The translations under genes were made by a program, and so were the position numbers. Positions 47,384-58,603 of a stretch of DNA of 64,000 nt are shown piece after piece. How positions within the stretch are numbered: the stretch's first letter is position 1; each line of letters begins with the position of its first letter. Source of the stretch: Corinectria fuckeliana (Eukaryota > Ascomycota > Sordariomycetes > Hypocreales > Nectriaceae); NCBI GenBank assembly GCA_019137255.1, contig WPDH01000256.1:1-64000 (forward strand). The letters are read 5' to 3'. The notes under the pieces were generated by a model. It was not told the origin of the DNA and ran no database searches. It was given only the letters and a program-made list of their open reading frames with translations.

Positions 47384-49552
47384 TCAACCCTCAATGGGCA
47401 CCAGCTGCCCGTGCGAAGCGTATTGCACCTCGGCGCTGTTCTCGCGATACGGGTCCTGCAACAACAAGCGTCGGACCGGCGACGACTGGTGAGGCAGCAT
47501 GAAACCCGCGTCCAGTGCGCTCTGCACGAGCAACGACGCCTCCTTAAATCGTCGTTCTGCATACTTCTCAAACACCGCCGCATGGTGGAGATGGGGACGG
47601 TCGCAGCACTCGATCATCATGGTCACGAGCGATCTCAGCTGGCTCCACGAGTATCCGGAATAGTGCACGTGCGCTTGGCTCTGTTGTCGCGTTAGTCAAA
47701 GAAGCTGCACAACATCCGTCCAAAGGTTCAACGTACCCAGTCGCCCTTGTTCAGAATCAGTCGCGACAAGCAGTGCGCGCCTGCAGCCAGGAAGCTGGGC
47801 GGCGAGGCCACGAACCGCTCATCCATGATGGTGAGTTCGAGAAAGTATTTGGCGAGCGTGCGCGTCTCGAGGTCGTAGTCGTCTGCTTTGCTCACACGTC
47901 GCAGGAAACTCATCGGGCCGGGCCAGCCTAGCTCGAAGCAGAGCATGCTGAGCATGAACCGCTCTGCCTTGAGTATCTCGTCCGCCGTGTAACCGTTGTC
48001 GACCATGTATACAATCTCCTGGAGAGAAGGGCAGTTAATCTCTTCATACTTCGAAGCGACCAGAATCGCGGTCGCGCCGACCAATTGAAGCTTGCCGATC
48101 GACACAACTTTGGACGATAGAAATCGGTCGATATAGTTGACTGTCAAGAACAGCGTCTCGGGTAGCAGTCCGAACCGGTTGTGTACCTGAACCAACCAGT
48201 CCATCAGCACCGATCGCATTGACCACTGGATCTCCGTCTGCTGCTCCATGTAGTGTGCATTGGGGAGCATCTTGATCTGTGCATCTGTTAGTTTTATAGC
48301 TCACTTGCAACGCAGTCGGGTCACGTACCTCGAGCTCCCGCATGTACTCGAAAATCTCGTCTCCATACTCGGCAACCATGCTTACGTCCCAGAGTTCCTC
48401 CTCGATATCGTCCTGGGTGCGCGTTCGCTCAACTTCCAGCTTAGCTTCTTCGAGCTCACGTTGCACGCGTGCAGTAACACGGGGAAGGACCACAGTAGTA
48501 GCACCAACAGTAGTAAGATCACGAGAGCGGGACGAGTGCGCAGTCGTGTACGCCTGATCCTGGTCGTCAAAATCTTCGTCATCTTCCTCGTCCCAGCACT
48601 CCTCAGACTCCGACATGGCAGGGAGCACAACCCCATGGTGGTAGGAGACGACAGCTTCCTCCTCGGCAATCTCGGGGAGCTTTGCAGGAAGTTCAACGTA
48701 GTCTTCCTCCTGTCTCACGTCGCGATAAGCTTCCTGTTCGGCGGGAAGATATAGAGAGTCGAGGTAGGCAGCGTGAGTGTGTGCGTAATTAACCTCCTGC
48801 AAAACGATGGCGGCGGCCTCGGCGTCTTCACTTGACTCCTCGATGGGATCTTGCCTGGCGACGACTGTCTCCAGTTGCTTGCTCTGGGTCCGCCGGAGTG
48901 TTGGGTGCTGTTGCTTCAACTGAGGTTGGCTTTTGTGATGACGAGGTTGAAGGGTCCGCGCGTCATTTGCTGTAGGAGCAGCGTTCGAGGTCTTGATCTG
49001 AACGTCCTTTTTGACAAAGGTAGGACGGTTCTCCTGAGAGTCTATGTGAATGGCCTTCTTGCTCGGCTCTAAAGCCTTAGTCTCCAGGCCACCCTTGGAG
49101 TTGGCCGCGAAGCCGCCCAAAGATCTCTGTGCCGGGCGGTTGAAGGCATCCTTTGTGTACACAACAACATTCTCCTTGTTAACTGGGGGAGGCGCGAGGC
49201 CAGTGCTTGAAGCGTTCGATGCATGAACCTTAAGCACCTTGCCGTCGTCGCGGCTGTGCCCGACTTGCTTGCTGACGTTAGTCACATCCCCAAAGGCAGC
49301 TCGCTTGGCGGGGCCGCGAAAGCCGGTGTTGGCGTTGCTGGCCATCGTCGACAGATTTCCCATAGACTTGTGTCGTTGATGAAGCTGGGGAGCGTTCTCG
49401 GCGCCACGCGGTCGGAAGGGCTGTGGTGGGAGATATATCAGTATCAACTCACATGAACACCTTGAGGAGTTCAAGGGAGAGTGTTTGTGGCTACCAAGGA
49501 TGGACAAAGAAAACGCGCCAAGAGGCAAAAGTCAACATACCCGTGCGTCCAT
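47384..49552 (-). CDS. B-type (G2/mitotic) cyclin
   Basis: Four exons, 49541-49552, 48329-49420, 47737-48276 and 47384-47680, give 646 residues. It is the regulatory subunit of the mitotic CDK. The N-terminus carries degradation signals: a destruction-box-like RAAFGDVTN (44-52, Phe in place of the usual Leu) and a KEN box (85-87). The cyclin box starts with MRSVLMDWLVQVHNRF (388 on) and continues with LFLTVNYIDRFLS and LVGATAILVASKYEE. The C-terminal cyclin fold (SFLRRVSKADDYD, then LAKYFLELTIMD) follows. The middle (about 150-340) is acidic and long for the family. The first exon would be only 12 nt (MDAR). It is favoured because exon 2 has no in-frame ATG before MGNLST (residue 24), and it joins in frame. 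Starting at residue 24 would keep both degradation signals. Confidence 0.9.
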
Positions 49553-52500
49553 CGTGAAAAAAGGCTGCTGTTAGTTTGTATGGCGCTGGATGAAGTTGAT
49601 AACACGCGATTGGGATTCGAGGTGCCAGTGTCGGGACAAAACACGGTCGTGGGTGGTGGTGTTGGCGCGTCGCAATGTCATGTACAGTTGCTTTGTGTAC
49701 ACGCAAGTCTCTCTTATCAGCTGCTGGGATACAAGACGAGCGAGACGCGATGATCTCGAACCGGCTCAGAGGAGCTGACGAGGAGAGACTGGTGCTGTTT
49801 TTTTGCTTTTCGGCTGTCTTCGTGTGATGTGATGGTGAAAACGGTCGTGTTCAGAGAGGAGAGTAGCCTGGGAGATTCGATGGCGCTGGCGGGAAAGGGG
49901 CGTTATTTCGGCTGGGGGCTTGGACCAGGAACCACGGCCAGGGATGGGATGAGACGAAGCCCAGTGCGATGCCGGTGTCTAGACGGGACAATCGTGACCC
50001 TGCCACGAAAACAAGTTGAAGATGCTTTGGGTGGATGATGAGAGGGTGAAGGGGTAAGGGAGAAGGGGAAAATGAAGACGAGTCGGGGTGCGAAGGAAAG
50101 AAAATAAAGAAAGAAACACAGGAGGTTCCGTCGTCAATGTTGCCTTGGCTGGAGCGTCGGCGTAGCCGTGCAACGGGCAACGAGCAACGGGCGAGGCAAC
50201 GGCTGGTGGCAGTCCAGGGCAGTTCAGGGCAGTTCAGGGTCGCTGTGGCCCGCGCTGTGGGCTGTGGCTTGATGGGGGGGGCCTGTCACTTGGGGGGAAC
50301 TTGGGTGCGTCCACTTTTTCCCGCCAAGATGGGAGATTGTTTGTTTGTTTATGCAGCAGCCCTCGACACAGATTAGGCGCCTTAGCGCAGGGAGAAGCGC
50401 CTCCATGCTGCAGGTATGCAGCGCACGGGCCATATGCTGGTGGGTGCGACCGTCTCTGCTCGTCGTCCCGGGGATGACGGCTGATGACGGTCTTTGTGCG
50501 GGTATGGCTACGCCAAGCCCAGATTGGAATCTGCTAGTCCTTTTCAGGACATTGACGATGGGTGTCGCGTCTCACCACGACTTGATTTTCAGCATCGAAT
50601 GTCCTTCACGGCCTGTTCAGAGGCCTAGAAACAGCTGCCTACTCGTAGAATAGTGTGTGTTGATACCTTGGTTTACATGCAGCCTATATGCCACCCTTTT
50701 AACCTTCATGCGCCGCGCAATGCACTGTTCATGCATCATCCCGACAACCTTCCCCATCCGCGTCGAAGCAACCCACGAGTGCTCACGAACTAGCCGCGGT
50801 CTCACGTGACCGTCCCCTCACAGGAAGCAGCGCCTCCTCGCTCGCTCATGAGAAAGCTTAGAAGATGAATATCTTGCCGAGACTTGGTCCCAGGCAAACG
50901 ATGAAAGGAACTTGAATGACCTGCTGACATCTGACACCACCGAGATCCTGAAACCTCTTCGCACCGAACGGCTGATCGTGGCCCGATCCGGAGAACACTG
51001 TCACCACACGCGCCCGTCCCTTGCCCACCAAACTGAGGCCGAGGCCAAATCGGGACCGGTGGTTTCATCTCACCACCACTGTACGTTCAACGAGAGGAAC
51101 TCGTCGGCCAGCAATGGCTCGCTACAAGGAAACTAGCAAACCGGTATTTTAGCGACGCTTTCCAAGACGGGGAGATGGATAAACTGATCTGGGGCTGCGT
51201 CCATCAGGGCCCCATCCACCCGTTCGTGGTGGATGGTATCGCCCCTCCTCAACCCGCCACGCAAGCTGCACTAAGCCAAGTCTGAGCCACCATTTTGGGC
51301 TTCGCAGCTGGGCCACGGTGCTACGCCGTCGGAGTCATCCAATGAGTCGTGCTATCCGGGCTGTATCATATATCTATTCGGGTTGTAAACCCACAGCTCT
51401 TGCCATGTCATTCGCTTTGACACAGTCCCAATACCCTGATGCCCTCTTGTCCTGATGCCCAACTGCTCTGTCATTGTTAGTAGCGAGACTATCCACGGAA
51501 AGAAGATCAGATACAGGCCCGGATAGCACGACTCCATCCAATTTTAACCGGATAAGGTAGGTATATTACTTTCATGCCACGCTGCAGTACCTGCAATGTC
51601 GCAGGTTCCCATTCAGGGCTGCCGTAGGGTATGCGCACAACTCCAAGATCTATGCAAGTTGGGGAACGAACCATCGAGAAAACTGTTTTTCGCATCACGC
51701 ATCACGCAGCTCGGTCCGGTCCAACCCACTGCTACCAAAGTGGGAAAGCCCTAGGCCTACTAGCGCAGGCAATATAACCTCGCAGGTTGTGTGCGCAAAT
51801 GGCTAGGAACTGAACGTGATATGCGACTGTCTCATACGGTCCGGCGCATCCCCAACAGGTTGTGTCAAGATCCCTTGATAATAAAATACGCACCGCGTCG
51901 CTGCCTCAACCTTGGAACTCTCTTCGCCTCGCCTTTGCGACTCTGCTGCGCCCTAGTACATGTCCTCAAGCTGTTCAACAGGGTCGTCTCCCAAGGCCGA
52001 CCGTGGTGATCGCTCCAACCCATGTGTGGACCATGTAAGCTTTCACGTCAACAAATCTCGCTGAGTTGCGACGGATTGCGCGGGAACCAGCGGGTGCCGA
52101 TTGCTGTGGATTCGTTAGGCGCATCCGACTCAATCTAGCGACCGCCACCATGCCAGACATGCCCACGGCCAACGGAAGTAGGCCCTGGACGAGATATGAG
52201 GCAATAGAGCGCAATCTCGCAACTTTCCCAGGCGCAATCAGCCACTCGACACGGTAAACAGCACTGACAAGAAGTCGTTATTCGTACTATGTAACTACGG
52301 AAAGCCATGATGGCCTGTCTCGAAGGCCTTGCGTTTCTACACTAACTAACAACTAAATAAGTTAAGCTGGCGGCACAGGGACACACACCGTAACTTGACT
52401 GCGCCAGGCATGCCATTGGAAGACGGCAGCGCAACCCAGATGGCATTACTGGGGCCAGCTGACCAGGGTCCAGCGCAAATCATGAGTCGTCTGAACTTGT

Positions 52501-55500
52501 GTGAACTGGTCTTCAACGGCCAGAGCAGGACACGCAGACGCAGACGCAGACGCACGCGGAAAAGGCTGAGGAGATGAAGCGACTCCCGAGCAGCTCGGGC
52601 TGGGCTGGGCTGGGATGGGCGCTGATTCGACAACGCGGGCCTTGCCGTCGCATTTTTTGTTGTTGACCCTTTTTGCGCCAGCGCATCCAACATGGAACGA
52701 AGCGGGGGCGGCGGTGACAGCGCGCAAGCGTCATGCCGATGGGCGCATCGCATCCCGTGGGCAACATCCCACGGGCGCATCTCTTTGGACGGCGCAATTC
52801 CCTTTGGACAGCGCAAAAGCACCACGGTGTCGATGTGGCCATGGGCCCCTCGCCCCGCCTGTACAAATCGCTTGAGGCCCGGTCGCAAGCCCGATCCCCT
52901 AGATCCCACCCCCCCAAAAAATAGGTCAAGGTGGCGAGCTGCGACTCTACCGATAGTGATACACAGCAATGTCTATCCGGTGCTTCCAGGGTCAATGCAG
53001 GGATATGGCGACTAAATGGAGGCCTGGGGAAAGCGATGAGCATAACAAAGAAGAAAACACATGAGTAAGTTGCTTCAAACTAACTACCCAGGTAGGTAAT
53101 CTACGTTATCCCAACCGATGGTCCCCAAAGACCGGCCAAGCAAGCAAGCCATTCATCCCCTCCCTTGGACGATCACGGCGCCGCGGTGCGCGCAACTCCG
53201 AACTCACGCTGAAACATGACGAGGCCTAGCCATGTGGCCAAGCTCCATTCCCCCATTTCTCTGTCGTGATAACCAGCAGCCAGTCAGTCGAGCAAAACAA
53301 CACGCAGTTAAGCTGAGTGCCCGGATAGATCAAAGTGAAACGAGCGCGGCCTTGGAGGAATAAGGAGGACCCAGGTTCAGGCGCCCAAACGCCGGGGCAA
53401 GCTTACGAGTTGGGGCGGCGCAAAGATGTCAGGACGTCTGTTTTGCTGTCTGGCATCGGCATCTCCTCTTTGCCCCTCTTGGATGTTACCTTCTCTCGAG
53501 GTCATGCGCATCATGATTCGGCAGTGTTCCACTTGTCTCGGTCAAGCCTGATGGCATTGTGGAATTCACGGTCACGAGAGCGTAGCAGAGACAAGACGAC
53601 AAGAAGACAAAGAAGGCGCATCATGGATATGTCGCCCATCCGTCCATCCGCTCATCCCATCTAGCTCAGCCACTCAGACGTCCCAATCTACGAACAAAGA
53701 ATGCGTACGAATTACCTCCCAATTCAGGCCTATTATCATTCCCTCTACTTAGATCGCATCACATCCTGGTTCCCCTCGAGGTCCAACATCAGGAAGCGGG
53801 CGTCTCCAAGGCCGGCTGGGCTGACCACGGCCTTTGCACCATTGGCCGTCGGTCACCGGCTGTCGTCAACACGGCAAGGAAGTGCAGAGCCACGCACCAG
53901 CGAGAAGAGGCTGGCCGGGCAGTTTCTTTGTCCATAGTATCGCGCCTCTCAGGCCTATTGCCACCGTGCTCGGGCCTCCTTCTGTTCATCGAGGCTGGAG
54001 GCGAGCAGCTGACAGCCATTGGAATCAGAAGCCGCCGGGTTTCACAATCTCTTCTCTCGAATTCCCCAAGTCGCATAGGCCGAGTCCAACGGCAGCGCCA
54101 GAGCTCTCCAGACCCAGACCCAGGTTGCGATTGTGCGCCCAGAGAGTTCCCGGAGGTTACCCAGCCTGGCTGGCCTGTTGCCAAGGTTCTCGCATATCAT
54201 TGGTGTGCGTGTACTTGTTGTTTGTACTTGTGTGTGTGCGGTGTGTGTGTGGGCGAAAGAAGTGCGTGTGGATGTGGGATGTGCGCGTGGATGTGTCAGG
54301 ACCCGGAACAAGATGTTGTAGCGGCGCATGCAGGCTACTGATCTAGGTGCGTATCGCAGCCGTGCCTGCAAGTGTAGTACGTGCTTGTTTCTGCTATTGC
54401 TGCTGCTGTTGCCGTTGCCCTTGTGCGTGTGCCATTCGTAGTCGCTTGAACTAATAACGGAACCACACTCGATCTATTGTTTATGATATCTACTCCACCA
54501 CGCACTGCACTGCACTGGCATCGATGGAGTCAGAGAGAGACGGTCGACATGCAACGGTCTCGACGGCTTCGAGCCTTTGGGCGCAGGACGACGAACGAGA
54601 GGAGAGTGTCCACGCTTTCGAGGGGCTGGGGCCGGCCATTGTTGGCCGGCGCCTAGCTGAACTAGGGTCTTGGGTCTTTAGGGAAGCGGACCAGATGTCG
54701 CTAGCAAATGGATCGCAGGTGGTCACTTGTTGGACTGGCGGAACGTCAATGGATGATGGATGGCCTGGCAGGATCCATTGATGAGTAGGTAGGTAGGTAG
54801 GTAGGTAGCTGGAGGCTGGAGCCGAGCCCTTGTTGTTTATCGGTTGTGTTAGTTGGGGGCGGGTTAGTTCGTTGTTTGAAGAGAGAGAGAGGGGGCGCTG
54901 ATACGGCGTAAAGCTGGGGCTTCCGATGTCTATGTGTCGGACTCTCCGTTGGAACCGACAATGGCTCTCTGATCCCTTCCGGTGCCTCTGCATCTGTTAT
55001 CTTTTCTTTGTGTGACGGATGATGGAAGAATAGACTAGATGGGTAAACGAAGCCAGTTTCAAGGTGTTGCACCCACCACCATGTCATGATCTGGGGCCTA
55101 TCATCACCGTGCAAAATACGTACGTATCATAATGCGCTGCTGCTGCTGCCGGGGATCGACAATTGACTACCGGTCCCTGGCCCAGCATTTGCCCCCTCTT
55201 GACCGCCCGCCCAGATTCAAGCCTGTGACGAGCGTGGTCCTCCGTTCTGGCTGGGTTTGATGGATGGATGGCTGGCGCACCGCACCACACAACTCTCGCA
55301 CCTGCACCGAGAGAGAGGGGGGACCGACCGAAAGCCAGAATGCGCCCGGAAAGGACCAGCGACCCAGAGTAGGGTTGGATGGGCGGTATTCGCACACAAC
55401 GCTCCGGACGGGTTTTGCCTGTATGATAGTATACACAAGAACCTTTATACGAGAGCTCACGATGGAGAGGTTGTTCGAGCAAGTCCAGCCAGACCGATCA

Positions 55501-56627
55501 TTTAGGTTCTGTCCGAGTCACAGAACATATCCAGTCCTGTGGGCAGGGATCCCAGCAGCAATGGATCCATCCCTGGTGTGTTCCAAGTCAGGCGCCTTGC
55601 CCCCCAGCCCACTGAACGGACGCCCGGTATTAAATGGACGTCCACTGTGGCCTCCGCTGGAACCTGCCGCGGTCCGGCGCCCATCGTCCTGTAGCGATAG
55701 TGCTTCTAGCACTGTGGCCGCTCGCCCTCAGGGGCCTCCCCAGGCCGCAGTGGTGAGGTAGCCCTGCCCCAGGGCAATTTGAGACGGTCCAGGTGTATCT
55801 AATGAGGGCCAGCCCAGTCCAAGTCTGGTCGGTGTTAGTGAGCCCAGTTCGGCAGCGACAAAATCGTTCAACCTCTGGCCTGGCTCCTCTTTTCCTCGTT
55901 CACACCTCTCTGTTCAGCATCCTGGCCGCCGCCACCTCCTCAACCCAACTCTCGTCGTCTCTGGTGAGTCCCATCGACTGCAACATGATGCGCGATCCGT
56001 CCCAAGCCCCAATCCTGCCTCTCCAGATGTCCCCTTTCCATCCCGAGCCCTAGAACCCTCGTCCCCGTCCCGAGTCCTCAGGTCCAAAGCCAGAGCCAGA
56101 GGCAGCGCCAGCGCCAGTCCGCCCCCAGCGCTGCACTCTCCCCCGTCCTCCCCGTTTGGATCACAACTCATCGCCGTTCTGGCTATTCGTCTTCTCTTGT
56201 ACGCTCTCGCAGTTGCTAATCCGCCTCGAGTCCGTCGATAGTTCCTCCGCTCGCCGCCGCTCTCTCCCCATCCGTCCGCCCTCCCCGTTGTCGTCACCCG
56301 CTGCGCAGACGCACAACCAGCCAGCCCTGAGAATACCACGACTACTTGGGCGCTTACCGCCAACACCTCGGATGGTGATACCGCTATTCGAATCCCTTTG
56401 ATAGCCCGGCTTCGTCTACAGACCTCCGTATCGCTTCTATCCTCTGGCCCCCGGCCGCGGATTAGATTGTCGACAGTCCTGTTGAGTGACACTGCCGCCC
56501 AGGATCCGGCTCGGTGTGCCCCAGCCAAAGGCCGCACCCGCCGTCTCCCAACCATCCCCTACCTCTTTCTCTCCATCCATCTCGCCAACTTCCATCGCAA
56601 CACACAGCAAGTCCTTCTCCCGGCACA
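49553..56627. other. Long gene-free stretch
   Basis: Seven kilobases between two divergent genes with no gene that I can support: frames are short, lack domains and do not join. Visible content: gcaacggg-type repeats near 50170-50205, a small perfect hairpin at 52754-52775 (8-bp stem, 6-base loop), a cagacg tandem near 52533-52552, a gggct tandem near 52596-52614, a GT-rich stretch near 54200-54290 and a GGTA run at 54784-54808. The last 700 bp are C/T-rich and probably form the leader of the gene at 56628. Confidence 0.6.
54784..54808. repeat. GGTA microsatellite
   Basis: Six tandem units of the tetranucleotide aggt/gtag in an otherwise gene-free stretch. Confidence 0.95.
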
Positions 56628-58603
56628 ATGACCTCCATGTCGCCTACCAACACCGCTGTCGGTGGTTCGGGGGCGTCTTCGAACGGCGGTAGTGTCTCGC
56701 CCCAGCAGACTGCCACCCCCAAGAACGTCGCATTCGAGCTGCTCTTCCTTGACTCCCCCCAATACCGTGCGCGCTTGCCGATGCGAGTGCAAATATACCC
56801 TCATGATACGACCGACTCGATTGTGACGACCGTCAAGAATTTCTATGGTCTGTACTCGGGTCCCGCCGGATCAAAGGGAGTCAGCTTTGAAGACGACCAC
56901 GGCAACACCCTCATTGCCCGGTATGAAAACTTCAGCAATAACATGGTCGTCTACGTGCGTGTTATTGAAGAGCCTCCGGCGAACCCTGCCGCTTTCGCTC
57001 CTCATCCTTTCCATTCTGGCCCGGTTGGCGTCCCCGCCTTCTTTGCTGGTGACGGTTATCCCGTCCCTCAGGCCCAGCGCTTTGCGCAAGACATTTCCAG
57101 GCCCGGCTCTCGCTCACCGCGAAGACGCAGCCCTTCCCCCAGTACTGTCCGAGGCCGGAGGAGTGCTTCTGCCAGTAATCCTGCCAACAATTGCCGCTCC
57201 CGTTCAGCTAAGAACCGGGCATCGGTGGCCCGAAGCCACGCCGATAACTACAGCGACAGCATGAACGGTTATAGCAGCGGCGATGGTGCGCCAAGTTCGA
57301 CTTCCGGAAAGAACAAGGAGCACCTTGGCAACACTGACATCAGCGTTGAGAACATTGTCGAGGGTGGCCGTCGAAAGAGGGCCAAATTCGAAAGCTCGGT
57401 AAGTGGAGACTCGTTCGAGGCTCATCCGGCGGGATACTGACTGCGTCTTCGCAACAGGAATTGCCCCTGTTTGCGCCGCCTCAGATGCCGGCTGCTACCT
57501 CGAATCCGTCCGTCTCGCCCGCTCGCCGAGTCGAACCCCATAGGCCCGCGATGCCGTTTGTGCAGCCAGGGCAAAACCCCTTCACAAACCCCCGCCCTAT
57601 GCAATCGCCGCAGGGATATAGTCACGGAGCCTCGCACTCCAACATGTTCGCCACGCCTGGTCCTGATGGCCGCCGTAGCGCTCGTGGCAGCATCGGATAT
57701 GCCAGCAATGGCAGCGCAATTGGGATTCTTCCTACTCCCGATCCTACCGTCGGAAGCTGCATGTCCGAGGAAGACAAGGACGTGGCCATCCAGTTGATGC
57801 GACTGGGTGATATGTCAAACATTTCCCATGGTCGAACGTCTGCGTCAACCCTCGACGATACCTTCAGTGGCAGGGCCGATGCGGCTTCCTCGACCGGTGC
57901 TACTAGCGACGGAGAGAGCGAGACCGACGCTGAGCCCCCTGCCGCTCGCCGTCAGAAGCTGGCTGTCGCCGGCACCGTCGGCAAGGTCTATCAGACTACG
58001 GAGGCTCATTTCATGCCGCCTCCCGATAATGCCGAGGTCAGCGGCGATGATGCGGACTACGAGGATGATCCCATCCTCTCCAATGGCAACGCCAAGGCGA
58101 CCAAGAGCAAGCCAGCTACCAAGCACAAGAGTACCAACTCCGTCTCCAAGCCCGCTACTTCCAAGACGTCCAAGGGACCCCGATCATTAAGCGGCGTCAA
58201 GACCAAGAAGCTTCCCGCTGTGCCGCCTGGCCCGATGTCTCCAGCCTCGATGCCTCCCTCCCGCAAGCAGTCTGTTGCTTCTACGGGACAGGCGCCAGCT
58301 CCTGGCGAGGACGACTCGCCCGATCTATCAACTAAGCCGCGATGCCAGCGATGCCGAAAGAGCAAGAAGGGTTGCGATCGTCAGCGACCCTGCGGACGGT
58401 GCCGCGATGCGGGATTGTCGGCAGACCAGTGCATCAGCGAAGACGAGGGTAACGGCCGAAAGGGTCGATATGGTCGCCACATGGGAGTTCCCATCGCCAA
58501 GAAGGACGAGGTCGCCCAGGTGGTGCAGCCCGCACTATTACCTGCTGCGCCCATCTCGGCTGGCGCTATGACAATGGACAAATCTAAGAAGCGCAAGCGA
58601 TAA
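56628..58603 (+). CDS. Zn2Cys6 regulator with C-terminal cluster and beta-grasp-like N-terminus
   Basis: Two exons, 56628-57398 and 57458-58603, give 638 residues. Near the C-terminus, Cys553, 556, 563, 569, 572 and 582 form a fungal Zn2Cys6 cluster with spacing CX2CX6CX5CX2CX9C, preceded by KPR and rich in Arg/Lys. Most family members carry the cluster at the N-terminus, so this placement is unusual. The N-terminal 30-120 (FELLFLDSPQYRARLPMRVQ onward to MVVYVRVIEE) alternates short strands with one helix and resembles a ubiquitin-like or PB1-like fold; this is pattern reading only. Between them lie Ser/Arg-rich, acidic and Lys-rich tracts typical of a nuclear disordered protein. It ends in KSKKRKR, a nuclear signal. 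No fungal-specific middle homology region is seen. Target genes are unknown. Confidence 0.88.
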
